A stretch of DNA of 64,000 nucleotides from Pseudonocardia asaccharolytica DSM 44247 = NBRC 16224 (lineage in GTDB: Bacteria > Actinomycetota > Actinomycetes > Mycobacteriales > Pseudonocardiaceae): NCBI RefSeq assembly GCF_000423625.1, contig NZ_AUII01000015.1:47417-111416 (forward strand), written 5' to 3'. The position numbers were made by a program, and so were the translations under genes. The stretch's first letter is position 1. Each line of letters begins with the position of its first letter. Positions 8,167 through 17,557 of this stretch are shown here, piece by piece. The notes under the pieces were generated by a model, which did no database searches, had not been told where the DNA came from, and worked only from the letters and a program-made list of their open reading frames with translations.

Positions 8167-8919
8167 ATGACCACCGCCAACAGTGCCCGTCCCGTAGCCG
8201 CTGTTACCGGTGCCAGCTCCGGCATCGGCGCCGCCGTCGCTCGCGCACTGGCCGCCGCCGGCTTTCACGTGGTGCTCGGCGCCCGCCGGGTCGATCGCTG
8301 CTCCGCGATCGCCCGGGAGATCGACGGCACCGCGGTCCGGCTCGACGTCACCGATCCGGCCTCCGTGTCGGCGTTCGTCGCCGCGGTACCCGAATGCCGG
8401 TTGCTGGTCAACAATGCCGGTGGCGCGAAGGGACTCGAACCCGTCGCCGAGGCCGACGAGGACGACTGGCGCTGGATGTGGGAGGCCAACGTCATGGGCA
8501 CGCTGCGGGTCACCAAAGGTCTGCTGCCCGCGCTGATCGCCTCCGGCGACGGGCACATCATCACGGTGACCTCGATCGCCGCCCTCGAGCCCTACGACAA
8601 CGGCGCCGGTTACACCGGGGCCAAGCACGCCCAGGCGATGCTGCACCGCACCCTGCGCGGGGAGCTGCTCGGCCGGCCGGTCCGGCTCACCGAGATCGCG
8701 CCCGGGATGGTGGAGACGGAATTCTCACTGGTGCGCTTCGCGGGCGACGCCGAGAAGGCGGGCGACGTCTACCGCGGCCTGACCCCGCTCACCGCCGAGG
8801 ACGTGGCCGAGACGATCGTGTTCGCCGCCACCCGGCCCGCGCACGTCAACATCGACCAGATCGTCCTCAAGCCGCGCGACCAGGCCTCGGCGATGCGGGC
8901 TCACCGCCGCGAGGGCTGA
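8167..8919 (+). CDS. Short-chain dehydrogenase/reductase
   Basis: The product is 250 residues, the usual length of a classical SDR. The cofactor motif TGASSGIG spans residues 14-21, NNAG lies near 82, and the catalytic residues S136, Y149 and K153 are all present (YTGAK). The basic residues after beta-2 (ARRVDR) favour NADP over NAD. It resembles YdfG-type 3-hydroxy acid dehydrogenases. Substrate unknown. It starts 29 nt after the DUF2530 stop and may be cotranscribed. Confidence 0.85.
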   Translation: MTTANSARPVAAVTGASSGIGAAVARALAAAGFHVVLGARRVDRCSAIAREIDGTAVRLDVTDPASVSAFVAAVPECRLLVNNAGGAKGLEPVAEADEDDWRWMWEANVMGTLRVTKGLLPALIASGDGHIITVTSIAALEPYDNGAGYTGAKHAQAMLHRTLRGELLGRPVRLTEIAPGMVETEFSLVRFAGDAEKAGDVYRGLTPLTAEDVAETIVFAATRPAHVNIDQIVLKPRDQASAMRAHRREG

Positions 8920-9041
8920 GCCGAAAGAGTGCGCTCGACGACTCCATCCGCGAGGGCAACCGTCACCTATGACCGGGACTTCGATCGCTTTCCCGGCGTG
9001 CGATGGGCCCCACCGCGGAATCTGACCGGGCGGTTCGGTGC

Positions 9042-9057
9042 GCGGCGGGTTCGCCGC
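9042..9057. terminator. Short GC hairpin between convergent SDR and LuxR genes
   Basis: GCGGCG, four-base loop GGTT, CGCCGC. It lies just beyond the stop of the minus-strand regulator, in a convergent gap, which fits a weak bidirectional terminator. Confidence 0.4.
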
Positions 9058-9065
9058 CCCGCTCG

Positions 9066-10691
9066 TCAGACCAGGTGGTGCTCGTAGGCGAACGCCGCCG
9101 CGGCTGTGCGGGACGAAACGTCGATCTTTGCGAAGATGTTGCTCACATGCCGGGCCACGGTCCTCTCGCTCAAGAACAGTTCGGTGGCGATCTCGGCGTT
9201 GCTCCGCCCCGAGGCGACCAGCCGGAGCACCTCGACCTCGCGCGCGGTGAGGCCCCGGGGAGCGGTCGGCTGCAGCAGCCTGTTCGCTTCCTGTTCGGCC
9301 AGGCGTGCCCCGAGCTCGGCGAAGGCCCGGCGGGCCTGCGACAGCTCGCTCGACGCCGAGTCGAGATCGCCGAGGCGCCGGTAGGCCTGTCCGATGAGCA
9401 CGCGGCACCGGGCCACCTCGTATCGGCAGCCCAGGCCGGCCCAGCGCGCGGCCGCGGTCCGCAGCGGCGGCAGTGCCGCCACCGCGTCGCCCTGGGCGAA
9501 CAGCACGCTGCCCGTGGCGTGGCCGGCCATCGCACGCAGCGCCGCACACCCGAATCCCTCCGCGATGTCCGCCAGCTCCGCGGCCAGACCGGCCGCCTCG
9601 TCGATCTCGCCGCAGGCCAGCAGGACCTGAACCGCGGCGGGCAACACCTGCGACCGGTGCACCGGATCGCGGGGCTCGGCCACGAGCCGGCGGACCGCCG
9701 CCAGGGCCGCCTGGGTGCGTCCTTTCGCCAGCCACAGCAGCGCGAGCCCGGGCTGCGGGTCGTGGCCGAAGGCCGACGCCTTCTGGCAGGCCTCCTCCGC
9801 GGCCGCCAGCTCGCCCTGGATCCGGAGTACCTCGGCCCGCTCGCTCATCGCCAGCCCCGCCGCGTACGGGGTCTCGGACGCCAGGTACCGCTGAACCGCC
9901 CGGTCGAACTCCTCCAGCGCGTGGGCATAGACCCCGCGCACGCGCATGATCTGCCCCCGATGGACGGCGCACTGCCCGGTGAACGGCACCAGACCCGGCT
10001 GGGCGTCGCACCACCTGGTCAGGGCGCTGGTCCACTCGGCGGCGCGGCCGAAGTCGGAGACCTCCTGGCAGCCTTCGATCATGGTGCAGTAGACGATGCC
10101 GGCGAAGATCGGCGACACCTCGCCGGCGGCGATGCCGACCATCGCCTCGTCGAACAGCGCCAGGCCCTGTGGCACCTGCCCGGCGTAGAGCAGTCCCCGG
10201 CCCTCGGCCGACAGTCCCATCGCGACCAGGTCGGGGTCGTGGAACCGCCGGCCGTAGCCGGTGATGTCCACCGCCCGCTCGTGGGCGGCCGCGAACTCGC
10301 CGGTGCTGACGTGCCGGAACATCACGGGGATCAGCACGTACCCGCGCTCGACCAACTCCCCGGGTGCGTCCTGGAGAAGACGCTGCGCCCGGGCGATCCA
10401 GCCCCCGCCGACGGCCGCCTCACCGTCGCGGATCAGCGTCATGGCGAGCCAGAAGGCACAGCGCACCGCGGCCAGGGTCTCGCCGGCGTCGAGGTTCACC
10501 TGGTAGGCCCGTTGCAGGGCCTGCACGCAGTCGTTGCGGTGGCCCAGGAGATAGGCCGCCGTCGCCAGGCGCGCGAAGTCGGCCGCCGTGAGGCGGGACG
10601 GGTCGAGGTCGGACAGCGCGCCATAGGCCGCCACCCACTCCCGGCGCTCGAAGGCATCGCGCGCCCGGACCAGGTCATCGATGATCCCCAT
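9066..10691 (-). CDS. LuxR-family transcriptional regulator with TPR-like sensor region
   Basis: The product is 541 residues from the ATG at 10691, chosen because GAAGGGGG precedes it; the GTG at 10712 is upstream of that site. Residues 1-460 are Ala/Leu-rich helical repeats of TPR type, and the last 65 residues form a GerE/LuxR helix-turn-helix ([18 protein letters not shown], then [18 protein letters not shown]). There is no P-loop ATPase, so this is a short form of the LAL regulators. It lies directly downstream of the flavin monooxygenase on the same strand and may be cotranscribed with it. Ligand and targets unknown. Confidence 0.85.
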   Translation of the reverse strand: MGIIDDLVRARDAFERREWVAAYGALSDLDPSRLTAADFARLATAAYLLGHRNDCVQALQRAYQVNLDAGETLAAVRCAFWLAMTLIRDGEAAVGGGWIARAQRLLQDAPGELVERGYVLIPVMFRHVSTGEFAAAHERAVDITGYGRRFHDPDLVAMGLSAEGRGLLYAGQVPQGLALFDEAMVGIAAGEVSPIFAGIVYCTMIEGCQEVSDFGRAAEWTSALTRWCDAQPGLVPFTGQCAVHRGQIMRVRGVYAHALEEFDRAVQRYLASETPYAAGLAMSERAEVLRIQGELAAAEEACQKASAFGHDPQPGLALLWLAKGRTQAALAAVRRLVAEPRDPVHRSQVLPAAVQVLLACGEIDEAAGLAAELADIAEGFGCAALRAMAGHATGSVLFAQGDAVAALPPLRTAAARWAGLGCRYEVARCRVLIGQAYRRLGDLDSASSELSQARRAFAELGARLAEQEANRLLQPTAPRGLTAREVEVLRLVASGRSNAEIATELFLSERTVARHVSNIFAKIDVSSRTAAAAFAYEHHLV

Positions 10692-10721
10692 CCGACCCCC
10701 TTCGGCGCGCACGCGGAGACG

Positions 10722-11822
10722 TCAGGCCGCCGCGGGCACCGCGCTGCGTGTCCGCGACACGACCCGCCGAGCGACATACTCCGCGTCCCGGCCCACGCCG
10801 GGGAAGACCATCGAGGCGAACGCGTACTGGAAGCTCAGCCCGCAGAAGAACAGGCCCGGCGCCGCCTCGACCGCGCCGCGGTACTCCACCGGCCAGCCGT
10901 TCGCGTCGAGGACCGGGAGGTCGATCCAGTCGAACACCTGCTGGAAGCCGGTGGCCCAGATGACGTTCGCGCAGTCCACCATGCGGCCGTCGTCGAGCAG
11001 CGGCCGCCCGCCCGACACCCCCGCGACCCGTGCGGTCACCCGCTCCACCCCGCGCGCGGCGAGGTCCGCGCGTTTCACCCGCAGACTCGGCCCGCCGTGG
11101 AAGCGCACCTCGTTCATCACCTTGCGACCCATCGGGGTCCGGCGGGTGAGGACGTGCCGGAACACGAACACCATCACCGGCAGGACGACGTGCGCGCGCC
11201 GCGACTCCAGCCGGACCGGAATCTGCCCGCAGTCGCGCCCGCACAGGATCGTCTCGTGCGTCCGGGCGACCTCGTAGGCGATATCGGTGCCCGAGTGGGA
11301 CGCGCCGACGACGAGCACCGGCCCGGGCCGCAGCTGGCTCGGACGGCGGTACTCGCTGGAGTGCAGCCGCCGGATCGAGGGGTCGAGGTCTTCGGCGAAG
11401 GAAGGGACGTACGGGGTGCGGCCGAACGTCCCCGTGGCCACCACCGCGTTGTCACAGCTGATCGTGTCGGCGCCGATCCAGGCGAGGTAGCCTCCGCCGT
11501 CGCGCGGCTCGAGCCGGTCGACCCAGGTGCTCATCCGCACCGGAAGGTCCCAGTGCAGGGCGTAGCGCTCGAGGAAGTCGGCCACCTCGTCCTTGTGCGG
11601 GAAGTGCCAGGCGGGTGCCGGGAACGGCAGTCCGGGCAGCCCGTCGTACTTCGCCGGCGTGTAGAGCCGCAGGGTGTCCCACTGCGCGCGCCAGTTGTCG
11701 CCGACGCGTTCGTTGCCGTCGACGATGAGGCAGGACCGCCCCCGCCGCTGCAGGTGGTAGCCCGTCGAAAGGCCGGCCTGACCTGCGCCGATGATCAGTG
11801 TTTCCGTGTGTTGGGTGCTCAT
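10722..11822 (-). CDS. Flavin-containing monooxygenase (CzcO/YUCCA-like)
   Basis: The product is 366 residues. The FAD-binding GAGQAG is at residues 12-17, the NADPH site VVGASHSG lies near 175, and a conserved ATG motif (VVATGTFGR) separates them. A late VIWATGF block is typical of class B flavin monooxygenases. Such enzymes oxidise N, S or carbonyl substrates. The ATG at 11822 follows GGGAGG, so the longer GTG start at 11852 is unlikely. It is followed by the TPR-LuxR regulator 30 nt downstream. Confidence 0.8.
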   Translation of the reverse strand: MSTQHTETLIIGAGQAGLSTGYHLQRRGRSCLIVDGNERVGDNWRAQWDTLRLYTPAKYDGLPGLPFPAPAWHFPHKDEVADFLERYALHWDLPVRMSTWVDRLEPRDGGGYLAWIGADTISCDNAVVATGTFGRTPYVPSFAEDLDPSIRRLHSSEYRRPSQLRPGPVLVVGASHSGTDIAYEVARTHETILCGRDCGQIPVRLESRRAHVVLPVMVFVFRHVLTRRTPMGRKVMNEVRFHGGPSLRVKRADLAARGVERVTARVAGVSGGRPLLDDGRMVDCANVIWATGFQQVFDWIDLPVLDANGWPVEYRGAVEAAPGLFFCGLSFQYAFASMVFPGVGRDAEYVARRVVSRTRSAVPAAA

Positions 11823-11976
11823 CTCGCGCCTCCCGAATGCGACATTGCGCACCGGACGCTAGGTGCGCAGGCGAGGCGTTCGCGTCGGGGAGACTGCGCA
11901 TCCGTTCGGCGGCCGCATGGGCATTCCGGCGTAGGGTCGCCTGCGCGATGGCTCCAGCCGGACACGCGTGGAACGG

Positions 11977-13146
11977 CTACAGCGCCGAGAGCTGCCGCCA
12001 CTGCTGCCAGCTCAGCGTCCAGTCCCAGATGTCGCCGTCGCGGGCCGAGAGCTGGACCGGGGTGCCGGTCACCTCGACCGGATCCCCGTAGAGCGCGGTG
12101 TCGTAGTAGGCCTTGGCGTCCTCGGTGGAGAGGTTGACGCAGCCGTGGGTCACGTTCGACGAGCCCTGCGCGTCGGCCGACGCGGGGTTGGCGTGGATGA
12201 ACTCGCCGTTGTTGCTGATCCGAACGGCCCACTTCTCCATCACGTCGTAGCCGTAACGCTCGCTGACCATCCGCTTGTCGGTGAACTTCTCGCTCACCAC
12301 GTGGATGCCCGAACGGGTGTTGCGGTCGGGGTCGGAGGCCAGCCCGTAGCTCGCCGGGTAGTCGGCCACCTCCCGCCCGTCGCGGATCACGGTCATCCGG
12401 TGGGAGTTCACGTCGGCCTTGACGATCTGCGCCCGGCCGATGGTGAAGGTGCTGGACAGGTCGGCGACGCCGTACCGGCCGTCGCCGTAGGCCACGCCGT
12501 ACAGCTTGGCGGTGACGGTGACCTTCGTGCCCGGCTTCCAGTACTCCTTGGGCCGCCAGTGCACCCGGGAGCCGCCGTTCTCGTCGGGCAGCCAGCCCCA
12601 GGCGCCCTCGGTGGGCACCGAGGAGGTGACCGACAGCGCGCGCTCGACGGCCGCGCGGTCGCTCACGTGCGAGTGGAACTGGATCTCGATCGGGGCGGCG
12701 ATGCCGACGGTGCGGCCGTCACCGATGTTGAGCGCGCCGCGGACCTGCCTGGCCGGGTTCAGGGTCGCGAACCTGGCATCGACCGGGACCTGCCTGCCGT
12801 CCGTGCCGGTCGCGGTGCCCCTCCAGGTGTAGGTCTTGCCGTAGCCGAGCGGCTCGGCGCTAGTCCAGACGGTCCGCTCCGGGCTCAGCGTGCCCCGCAC
12901 CGCGGCGCCGTCGGGGTTGACCAGTGCGACCTGGTCGAAGGCGCCGTCCGTGACGGTCGCCGAGATCGGCGCCGTCGGGTTCACGTCGGTCGAACCCGCC
13001 GCGGGCTGGTAGCTCACGATGGCCTTCGGCGCCAGGATCGGGGCCGGGTTCACCGCGTCGGCCCCCCGCCCCGCGGCCGTCGCCGCCGTGACCACCGCGA
13101 CCGATCCGACCGCGATGACGGCCAGGATCAGCAGAATCCGTCGCAT
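11977..13146 (-). CDS. L,D-transpeptidase with Ig-like domains (LdtMt5/LprQ-like)
   Basis: The product is 389 residues. Residues 1-26 form a signal peptide or anchor without a lipobox cysteine. Two Ig-like domains follow (about 45-270), and a YkuD catalytic domain carries FIHAN and the HGCVNLS motif with the nucleophilic cysteine. It makes 3-3 cross-links in peptidoglycan outside the membrane and should be carbapenem-sensitive by family knowledge. ATG at 13146 is 6 nt after GGGGGG; the in-frame ATG at 13152 is also possible. It lies next to murB as lprQ (rv0483) does in M. tuberculosis, which supports the assignment. Confidence 0.9.
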   Translation of the reverse strand: MRRILLILAVIAVGSVAVVTAATAAGRGADAVNPAPILAPKAIVSYQPAAGSTDVNPTAPISATVTDGAFDQVALVNPDGAAVRGTLSPERTVWTSAEPLGYGKTYTWRGTATGTDGRQVPVDARFATLNPARQVRGALNIGDGRTVGIAAPIEIQFHSHVSDRAAVERALSVTSSVPTEGAWGWLPDENGGSRVHWRPKEYWKPGTKVTVTAKLYGVAYGDGRYGVADLSSTFTIGRAQIVKADVNSHRMTVIRDGREVADYPASYGLASDPDRNTRSGIHVVSEKFTDKRMVSERYGYDVMEKWAVRISNNGEFIHANPASADAQGSSNVTHGCVNLSTEDAKAYYDTALYGDPVEVTGTPVQLSARDGDIWDWTLSWQQWRQLSAL

Positions 13147-13283
13147 CCCCATCCCCCCAGGCAACCCCGATCTCACCCTAGAAGGACGCGCGGCGGTTGC
13201 AGCGGTTGCGCCCACGGGTCGTGATCCGAGCACCCGAGAGGCTACGCCCGCCGATCAGCCGACCGAATCCCGTCCGCTCCGAA

Positions 13284-14345
13284 TCAAAGCCGACACCCGA
13301 CCAGCACCGGTTCCGGGTGCAGCAGCACCCCGAACCGGGCGGCGACGCCGGCGCGGACCTCACGGGCCAGCGCGAGCAGGTCCGCGACCGAGCCGCCCCC
13401 GCGATGGGTCAGCGCGAGCACGTGCCTGGTCGACAGCGCCACCCGCCCGCCGGGGCCGCGGTGCCCGCGGGGGAAGCCCGCCCGCTCGATCAGGCCGGCG
13501 GCGGGCAGCTTCACCAGCCCGGGACCGGCGGGCCAGCGCGGCAGGCCGTCCACCCGCGGCGCCTCGTCCTGTGGCAGCACCGGGTTGGTGAAGAAGGAAC
13601 CGGCGCTCCACGTGTCGTGATCATCTGGGTCGAGGACCATGCCCTTCCCGCGGCGCAGCTCCAGGACGGCTTCCCGGGCCACCGCGGCGGGCACCCGTGA
13701 CCCCTGCTCGACGCCGAGGGCGCGGGCGAGCTCCGGATACCGGATCGGAGCGCTGTCCCGCCCGCCGGGCAGCGCGAACCGCACCCGCAACACGATCGCG
13801 TCGTCCCGGCCCTTCAGTCTGCTCGTGCGGTAGCCGAGCCCGAGCTCGGCCGCGGGGACCTGGCGGCGCACGACACCGGTCCGCCGATCGTAGAGATCGA
13901 CGTCGACGAGCAGGTCGGCGACCTCCACACCGTAGGCGCCGACGTTCTGCACGGGGGTGGCGCCGGTCCGCCCCGGGATGCCGGAGAGGCACTCCAGCCC
14001 GCCCAGACCCTCGGCAACGGTCGCCGCGACGACGTCGTCCCAATCCTCCCCGGCCTCGACGGTGAGCAGCACCGACCCGTCGGGGCGGCGCTGCGGGGCG
14101 GCCCCGCGGCTGGTGACCCGGACGACGGTCCCCGCGAAGCCCTCGTCGGCGACGACGACGTTGGATCCGCCGCCGAGCAGCAGCACCGGGTCGTCCTGCG
14201 CGTCGGCGGCGCGGACGGCCTCGACGACCGCCTCCGCGGCCGGGGCCTCGACCAGCCGGGACGCCGGCCCGCCCAGCCGCAGCGTCGTCATCGGGGCGAT
14301 CGGCACGCCCGCCCGGGCCGGGGCTGCCACATGAGGGGTCGACAC
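13284..14345 (-). CDS. murB: UDP-N-acetylmuramate dehydrogenase MurB
   Basis: The product is 353 residues from the GTG at 14345. It has the FAD-binding PCMH-type fold with the LLGGGSNVVVAD motif, the SGIPGRTGATPVQNVGAYG block, a GYRTSRLK motif, and SAGSFFTNPV with the serine that donates a proton. It reduces UDP-GlcNAc-enolpyruvate to UDP-MurNAc with NADPH in the cytoplasm. The N-terminal APMTTLRLGGPA block shows the domain start is intact. An open frame extends to 14810, but this lacks homology and overlaps the divergent gene. Divergent from the DUF2505 gene, 24 nt apart, a conserved actinobacterial arrangement. Confidence 0.95.
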   Translation of the reverse strand: MSTPHVAAPARAGVPIAPMTTLRLGGPASRLVEAPAAEAVVEAVRAADAQDDPVLLLGGGSNVVVADEGFAGTVVRVTSRGAAPQRRPDGSVLLTVEAGEDWDDVVAATVAEGLGGLECLSGIPGRTGATPVQNVGAYGVEVADLLVDVDLYDRRTGVVRRQVPAAELGLGYRTSRLKGRDDAIVLRVRFALPGGRDSAPIRYPELARALGVEQGSRVPAAVAREAVLELRRGKGMVLDPDDHDTWSAGSFFTNPVLPQDEAPRVDGLPRWPAGPGLVKLPAAGLIERAGFPRGHRGPGGRVALSTRHVLALTHRGGGSVADLLALAREVRAGVAARFGVLLHPEPVLVGCRL

Positions 14346-14369
14346 GATTGCCAACGGTAACCTCCGTCC

Positions 14370-14876
14370 ATGGCGCGCCAGATCTTCCACCGGTCGACAT
14401 CGACGTTCCCGGCCGACAAGGTGTATGCGGTCATGGTCGATCCGGACCAGCTGCAGGCCCGGCTCGATGAACTCGGTGGTCCCGGGGCGGCGCTGCTGGT
14501 GTATGCGGCCGACGACGGCGGCGTCCGCTACCGGCTGCGGCACGGGATCGATCCGAGCAGACTGCCGCCGATGCTGCAGAACCTCGCCCCGACCGAGCTG
14601 CGCATCGAGCGCACCGAGGCGCTGCGGCCCGTGGGACCCGGTCGCTACGCGGGCACCGTCGGCGTCGAGATCGTCGGCACCCCGGCCTCGATAACGGGGA
14701 CCCTGCGACTCACCGATACTGCGGAGGGCAGCGAGTTCGTCATCGATGGCACGGTGACGGTCAAGGTGCCGCTGATCGGCGGCAAGATGGAGGGCATCCT
14801 CGTCGAGCACGTACAGGACTTGCTCGCCTCCGAGACCGCCTTCACCCAGGAGTGGCTCGCGCGCACGTATACGTGA
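14370..14876 (+). CDS. DUF2505 family protein
   Basis: The product is 168 residues and matches the actinobacterial DUF2505 family (Rv0481c is a member), recognised by its start MARQIFHRSTSTFPADKVYAVM and its GGKMEGILVEHV segment. The fold is predicted to be START/SRPBCC-like, a lipid- or ligand-binding helix-grip. The molecular function is unknown. Its divergent placement next to murB and near an L,D-transpeptidase is conserved and hints at an envelope role. The stop overlaps an in-frame GTG of purU. Confidence 0.8.
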   Translation: MARQIFHRSTSTFPADKVYAVMVDPDQLQARLDELGGPGAALLVYAADDGGVRYRLRHGIDPSRLPPMLQNLAPTELRIERTEALRPVGPGRYAGTVGVEIVGTPASITGTLRLTDTAEGSEFVIDGTVTVKVPLIGGKMEGILVEHVQDLLASETAFTQEWLARTYT

Positions 14877-14893
14877 CGGTCCGGCATGGCACG

Positions 14894-15796
14894 ATGCCGC
14901 TCGTGGAGCCTGCGGCCGACCGGCGTTACATCCTCACCCTCAGCTGCCCCGACCGTACGGGGATCGTCGCCCGCATCTCCGGATTCCTCGCCGAGGCGGG
15001 AGCCTGGATCCTCGAAGCCGCCTACCACGCCGAGCCCGAGGAGAACTGGTTCTTCACCCGGCAGGTCGTGCGCGCGAGCTCGGTCCCCTTCAACGTCGAC
15101 GAGCTACGCGCCCGGTTCGCCCCCGTCGCGGCGGAGTTCGGCCCGGACGTGACGTGGCAGGTCACCGACACCGGGGCGGTCAAGCGCGCCGTGCTGCTGG
15201 TGACCAAGGAACCGCACTGCCTGCACGACCTGCTCGGCCGAGTCTCGGCCGGCGAACTACCCGTCCGGCTCGAGGCGGTGATCGGCAACCATCCCGAGCT
15301 GGCCGAGATCGTGCGCGCGCACGGCGTCGCGTTCCACCACGTGCCGTTCCCCGGCGCGGGCACCCGGGATCGGGAGGCGGCGCGCGCGGACGCGTTCGAG
15401 CAGGTCCGCGAGCTGGTCCGGGTCCACGATCCGCACGCGATCGTGCTGGCCCGGTTCATGCAGATCCTCCCCGCGCAGCTGTGCGCGGGCTGGGCCGGGC
15501 GGGCGATCAACATCCACCACAGCTTCCTGCCGTCGTTCGCCGGCGCCCGGCCCTACCATCAGGCGCACGCCCGCGGCGTCAAGCTGATCGGCGCGACATG
15601 CCACTACGTCACGCCCGACCTCGACGCGGGCCCGATCATCGAGCAGGACGTCATCCGGGTCGACCACGGGGATACCGTCGGCGATATGGTCCGCCGCGGC
15701 CGCGACATCGAGCGCCTGGTGCTGGCCCGTGGCCTGCGCTGGCATCTGGAGGACCGGGTTCTGGTGCACGGCAACAAGACCGTGGTGTTCCGCTGA
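14894..15796 (+). CDS. purU: Formyltetrahydrofolate deformylase PurU
   Basis: The product is 300 residues from the ATG at 14894; an upstream in-frame GTG at 14873 overlaps the previous stop as GTGA and would add 7 residues. Residues 10-90 form an ACT domain (LTLSCPDRTGIVARISGFL), and the rest is a formyltransferase-fold catalytic domain with INIHHSFLPSFAGARPY and HYVTPDLDAGPII containing the conserved Asn, His and Asp. It hydrolyses 10-formyl-THF to THF and formate, balancing one-carbon pools and feeding formate-dependent purine synthesis. Confidence 0.92.
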   Translation: MPLVEPAADRRYILTLSCPDRTGIVARISGFLAEAGAWILEAAYHAEPEENWFFTRQVVRASSVPFNVDELRARFAPVAAEFGPDVTWQVTDTGAVKRAVLLVTKEPHCLHDLLGRVSAGELPVRLEAVIGNHPELAEIVRAHGVAFHHVPFPGAGTRDREAARADAFEQVRELVRVHDPHAIVLARFMQILPAQLCAGWAGRAINIHHSFLPSFAGARPYHQAHARGVKLIGATCHYVTPDLDAGPIIEQDVIRVDHGDTVGDMVRRGRDIERLVLARGLRWHLEDRVLVHGNKTVVFR

Positions 15797-15911
15797 GCCG
15801 GTCAGCGGCGGGTTGCTTGACCGTTCGTGGCGCCCATGTTTGGTTGAGGTCGGACAATCCCCCGTACCTGAGGAGATCTTGTTGCGGGGGCCTCGCCGAA
15901 GGGAGACCGCG

Positions 15912-16109
15912 ATGGCCGGACCGCGTCCCGGGTGTTCCGGGCCGACGCTCGACGAGCTCGCCCGGATGGCCCGCCTGGATCTGACGCCGGAGCGCAAGGC
16001 CGTCGCCGGCCCGGCGGTCGATCTGGTCTACGGGCTGGTGGACCAGCTGGACTCGGTCGACCTCGGCGACCTCGCCCCGGCGACGGCCTTCGACGCGCGG
16101 TGGGAGTGA
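15912..16109 (+). CDS. GatC/AtzG-like small amidase subunit
   Basis: The product is only 65 residues: LDELARMARLDLTPERKAV, then a helix, then VDQLDSVDLGDLAPAT. This is the GatC-type pattern (also seen in DUF4089/AtzG proteins): an N-terminal helix, a second helix, and a D-x-x-x-L-x-P tail. Such peptides wrap around and stabilise an amidase-signature partner. The next gene is an amidase and its GTG overlaps this stop (GTGA), as expected for a tight two-subunit complex. Spacing from GGGAG to the ATG is normal. No gatB is nearby, so it is probably not a tRNA amidotransferase. Confidence 0.65.
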   Translation: MAGPRPGCSGPTLDELARMARLDLTPERKAVAGPAVDLVYGLVDQLDSVDLGDLAPATAFDARWE

Positions 16110-17500
16110 ACCCGGTGGAACCCTACGAGCTGCGCCTGTCCGAGGCCGCAGAACGCATCCGCAGCCGCGAACTGTCGCCGGTGGAGCTCACCGACTCGGT
16201 GCTCGGCCGGATCGAGGCACTGGACGAGCGGGTGGGCGCGTTCGCGGCCGTCATGGGCGACCGGGCCGTCGGCGCCGCCCGCGCCGCCGAGCAGGAGATC
16301 GCCGGCGGCCGGTACCGCGGCCCGCTGCACGGGGTCTGCATCGCGGTGAAGGATCTGCTGGACACCGCCGGGGTGCCCACCACGTCGAGCTCCCGCACCC
16401 GGGCGGACAACGTCCCGGCCGCGAACGCGGCCGTGGTCGACCACCTCGAGGCGGCGGGCGCGGTCATCGTCGGCAAGACCCACACCCACGAGTTCGCCTA
16501 CGGCGTCATCACCCCCACCACCCGCAACCCGTGGGACCTCGACCGCATCCCGGGTGGATCCAGCGGCGGGTCCGGCGCGGCGGTGGCCGCCCGGATGTGC
16601 CAGGGCGCCATCGGGACCGACACCGGCGGATCGGTCCGGATTCCCGCGGCCGTCTGCGGGACGGTGGGGCTCAAGCCGACCTACGGGCGGGTCTCCCGCC
16701 GCGGGACCGCCTCGCTGAGCTGGTCGCTCGACCACATCGGACCGCTGACGGGCAGCGTGCGCGACGCGGCGCTGATGATGGACGTCATCGCGGGCTACGA
16801 CCGCGCCGACCCGGCGACCCGCGACGTCCCCGTGCCCCGGCACGGCGAGGGACTGTCGGCCGGGGTGGAGAACCTCGTGCTCGGCGTGCCACGCAACTAC
16901 TTCTTCGACCGCATCGACCCCGAGGTCGAGGCGGCGGTGCGGGCGGCGATCGGGCGGCTCGAGGACCTCGGCGCCGAGCTGCGGGAGGTCGACCTCCCGC
17001 ACCCCGAGCTGTACATGCCGGCCGAGTTCGGCATCCTGGTGCCCGAGGCCAGCGCCTACCACCAGGAAACCCTGCGCAAGCTCGGCGACCTCTACACCGA
17101 GGACGTGCGGATGTTCCTCGAGGCCGGCGAGCTGATGCTGGCCACCGACTACATCAGGGCGCAGCGCGTCCGCACCCTCATCCAGCAGGGTTGGCGAGAC
17201 ATGTTCGCCGGCATCGACGCGGTGCTGGCCCCGACGCTGCCCGCCGTCGCGGCGCGGGCCGGCGAGCTCGCGTTCACCTGGCCCGACGGCGTGGAGGAAC
17301 CGGTCATCAACTGCTACGTGCGTACCTCGGCGCCGGGCAACCTGACCGGTCTGCCGGCCCTCTCGGTGCCCTGCGGCTTCAACTCCGAGGGGCTGCCGAT
17401 CGGGCTGCAGATCATCGGTAGGCCGTTCGCGGAACCGACGGTGCTGCGCATCGGCGCGGCATACGAGACGGCCACCGACTGGTCGGACCGGCACCCCTGA
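16106..17500 (+). CDS. Amidase-signature family hydrolase
   Basis: The product is 464 residues. The Ser-Ser-Lys triad is visible: the lysine in [12 protein letters not shown], the cis-serine in the [15 protein letters not shown] block, and the nucleophile in [13 protein letters not shown]. The rest follows the amidase family to the C-terminal [12 protein letters not shown]. It resembles AtzE/GatA-type enzymes and pairs with the preceding GatC-like peptide. The substrate (an amide, carbamate or biuret-like compound) cannot be told. The GTG at 16106 preceded by GGTGGGAG is the likely start; GTG at 16115 is an alternative. Confidence 0.85.
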   Translation: MNPVEPYELRLSEAAERIRSRELSPVELTDSVLGRIEALDERVGAFAAVMGDRAVGAARAAEQEIAGGRYRGPLHGVCIAVKDLLDTAGVPTTSSSRTRADNVPAANAAVVDHLEAAGAVIVGKTHTHEFAYGVITPTTRNPWDLDRIPGGSSGGSGAAVAARMCQGAIGTDTGGSVRIPAAVCGTVGLKPTYGRVSRRGTASLSWSLDHIGPLTGSVRDAALMMDVIAGYDRADPATRDVPVPRHGEGLSAGVENLVLGVPRNYFFDRIDPEVEAAVRAAIGRLEDLGAELREVDLPHPELYMPAEFGILVPEASAYHQETLRKLGDLYTEDVRMFLEAGELMLATDYIRAQRVRTLIQQGWRDMFAGIDAVLAPTLPAVAARAGELAFTWPDGVEEPVINCYVRTSAPGNLTGLPALSVPCGFNSEGLPIGLQIIGRPFAEPTVLRIGAAYETATDWSDRHP

Positions 17501-17517
17501 GGCGTCGCTGCGGCCCC

Positions 17518-17557
17518 GTGAGTGGCGAGTAACGCCAGAGCGTTACTCGCCACTCAC
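17518..17557. terminator. Perfect palindromic bidirectional terminator overlapping lon stop
   Basis: Two 17-bp arms beginning GTGAGTGGCGAG flank a six-base loop. It lies between the convergent amidase and lon genes. Its right arm encodes the last Lon residues V-S-G-E and the TAA, so it is both coding end and terminator. A related palindrome with the same GTGAGTG ends lies after hrpA at 58631. Confidence 0.75.

Noticed and set aside
9003..12137. 1044-codon open frame on the plus strand
   Set aside because: It is antisense to the LuxR and monooxygenase genes, His/Arg/Gly-rich and without any family motif; a high-GC shadow frame.
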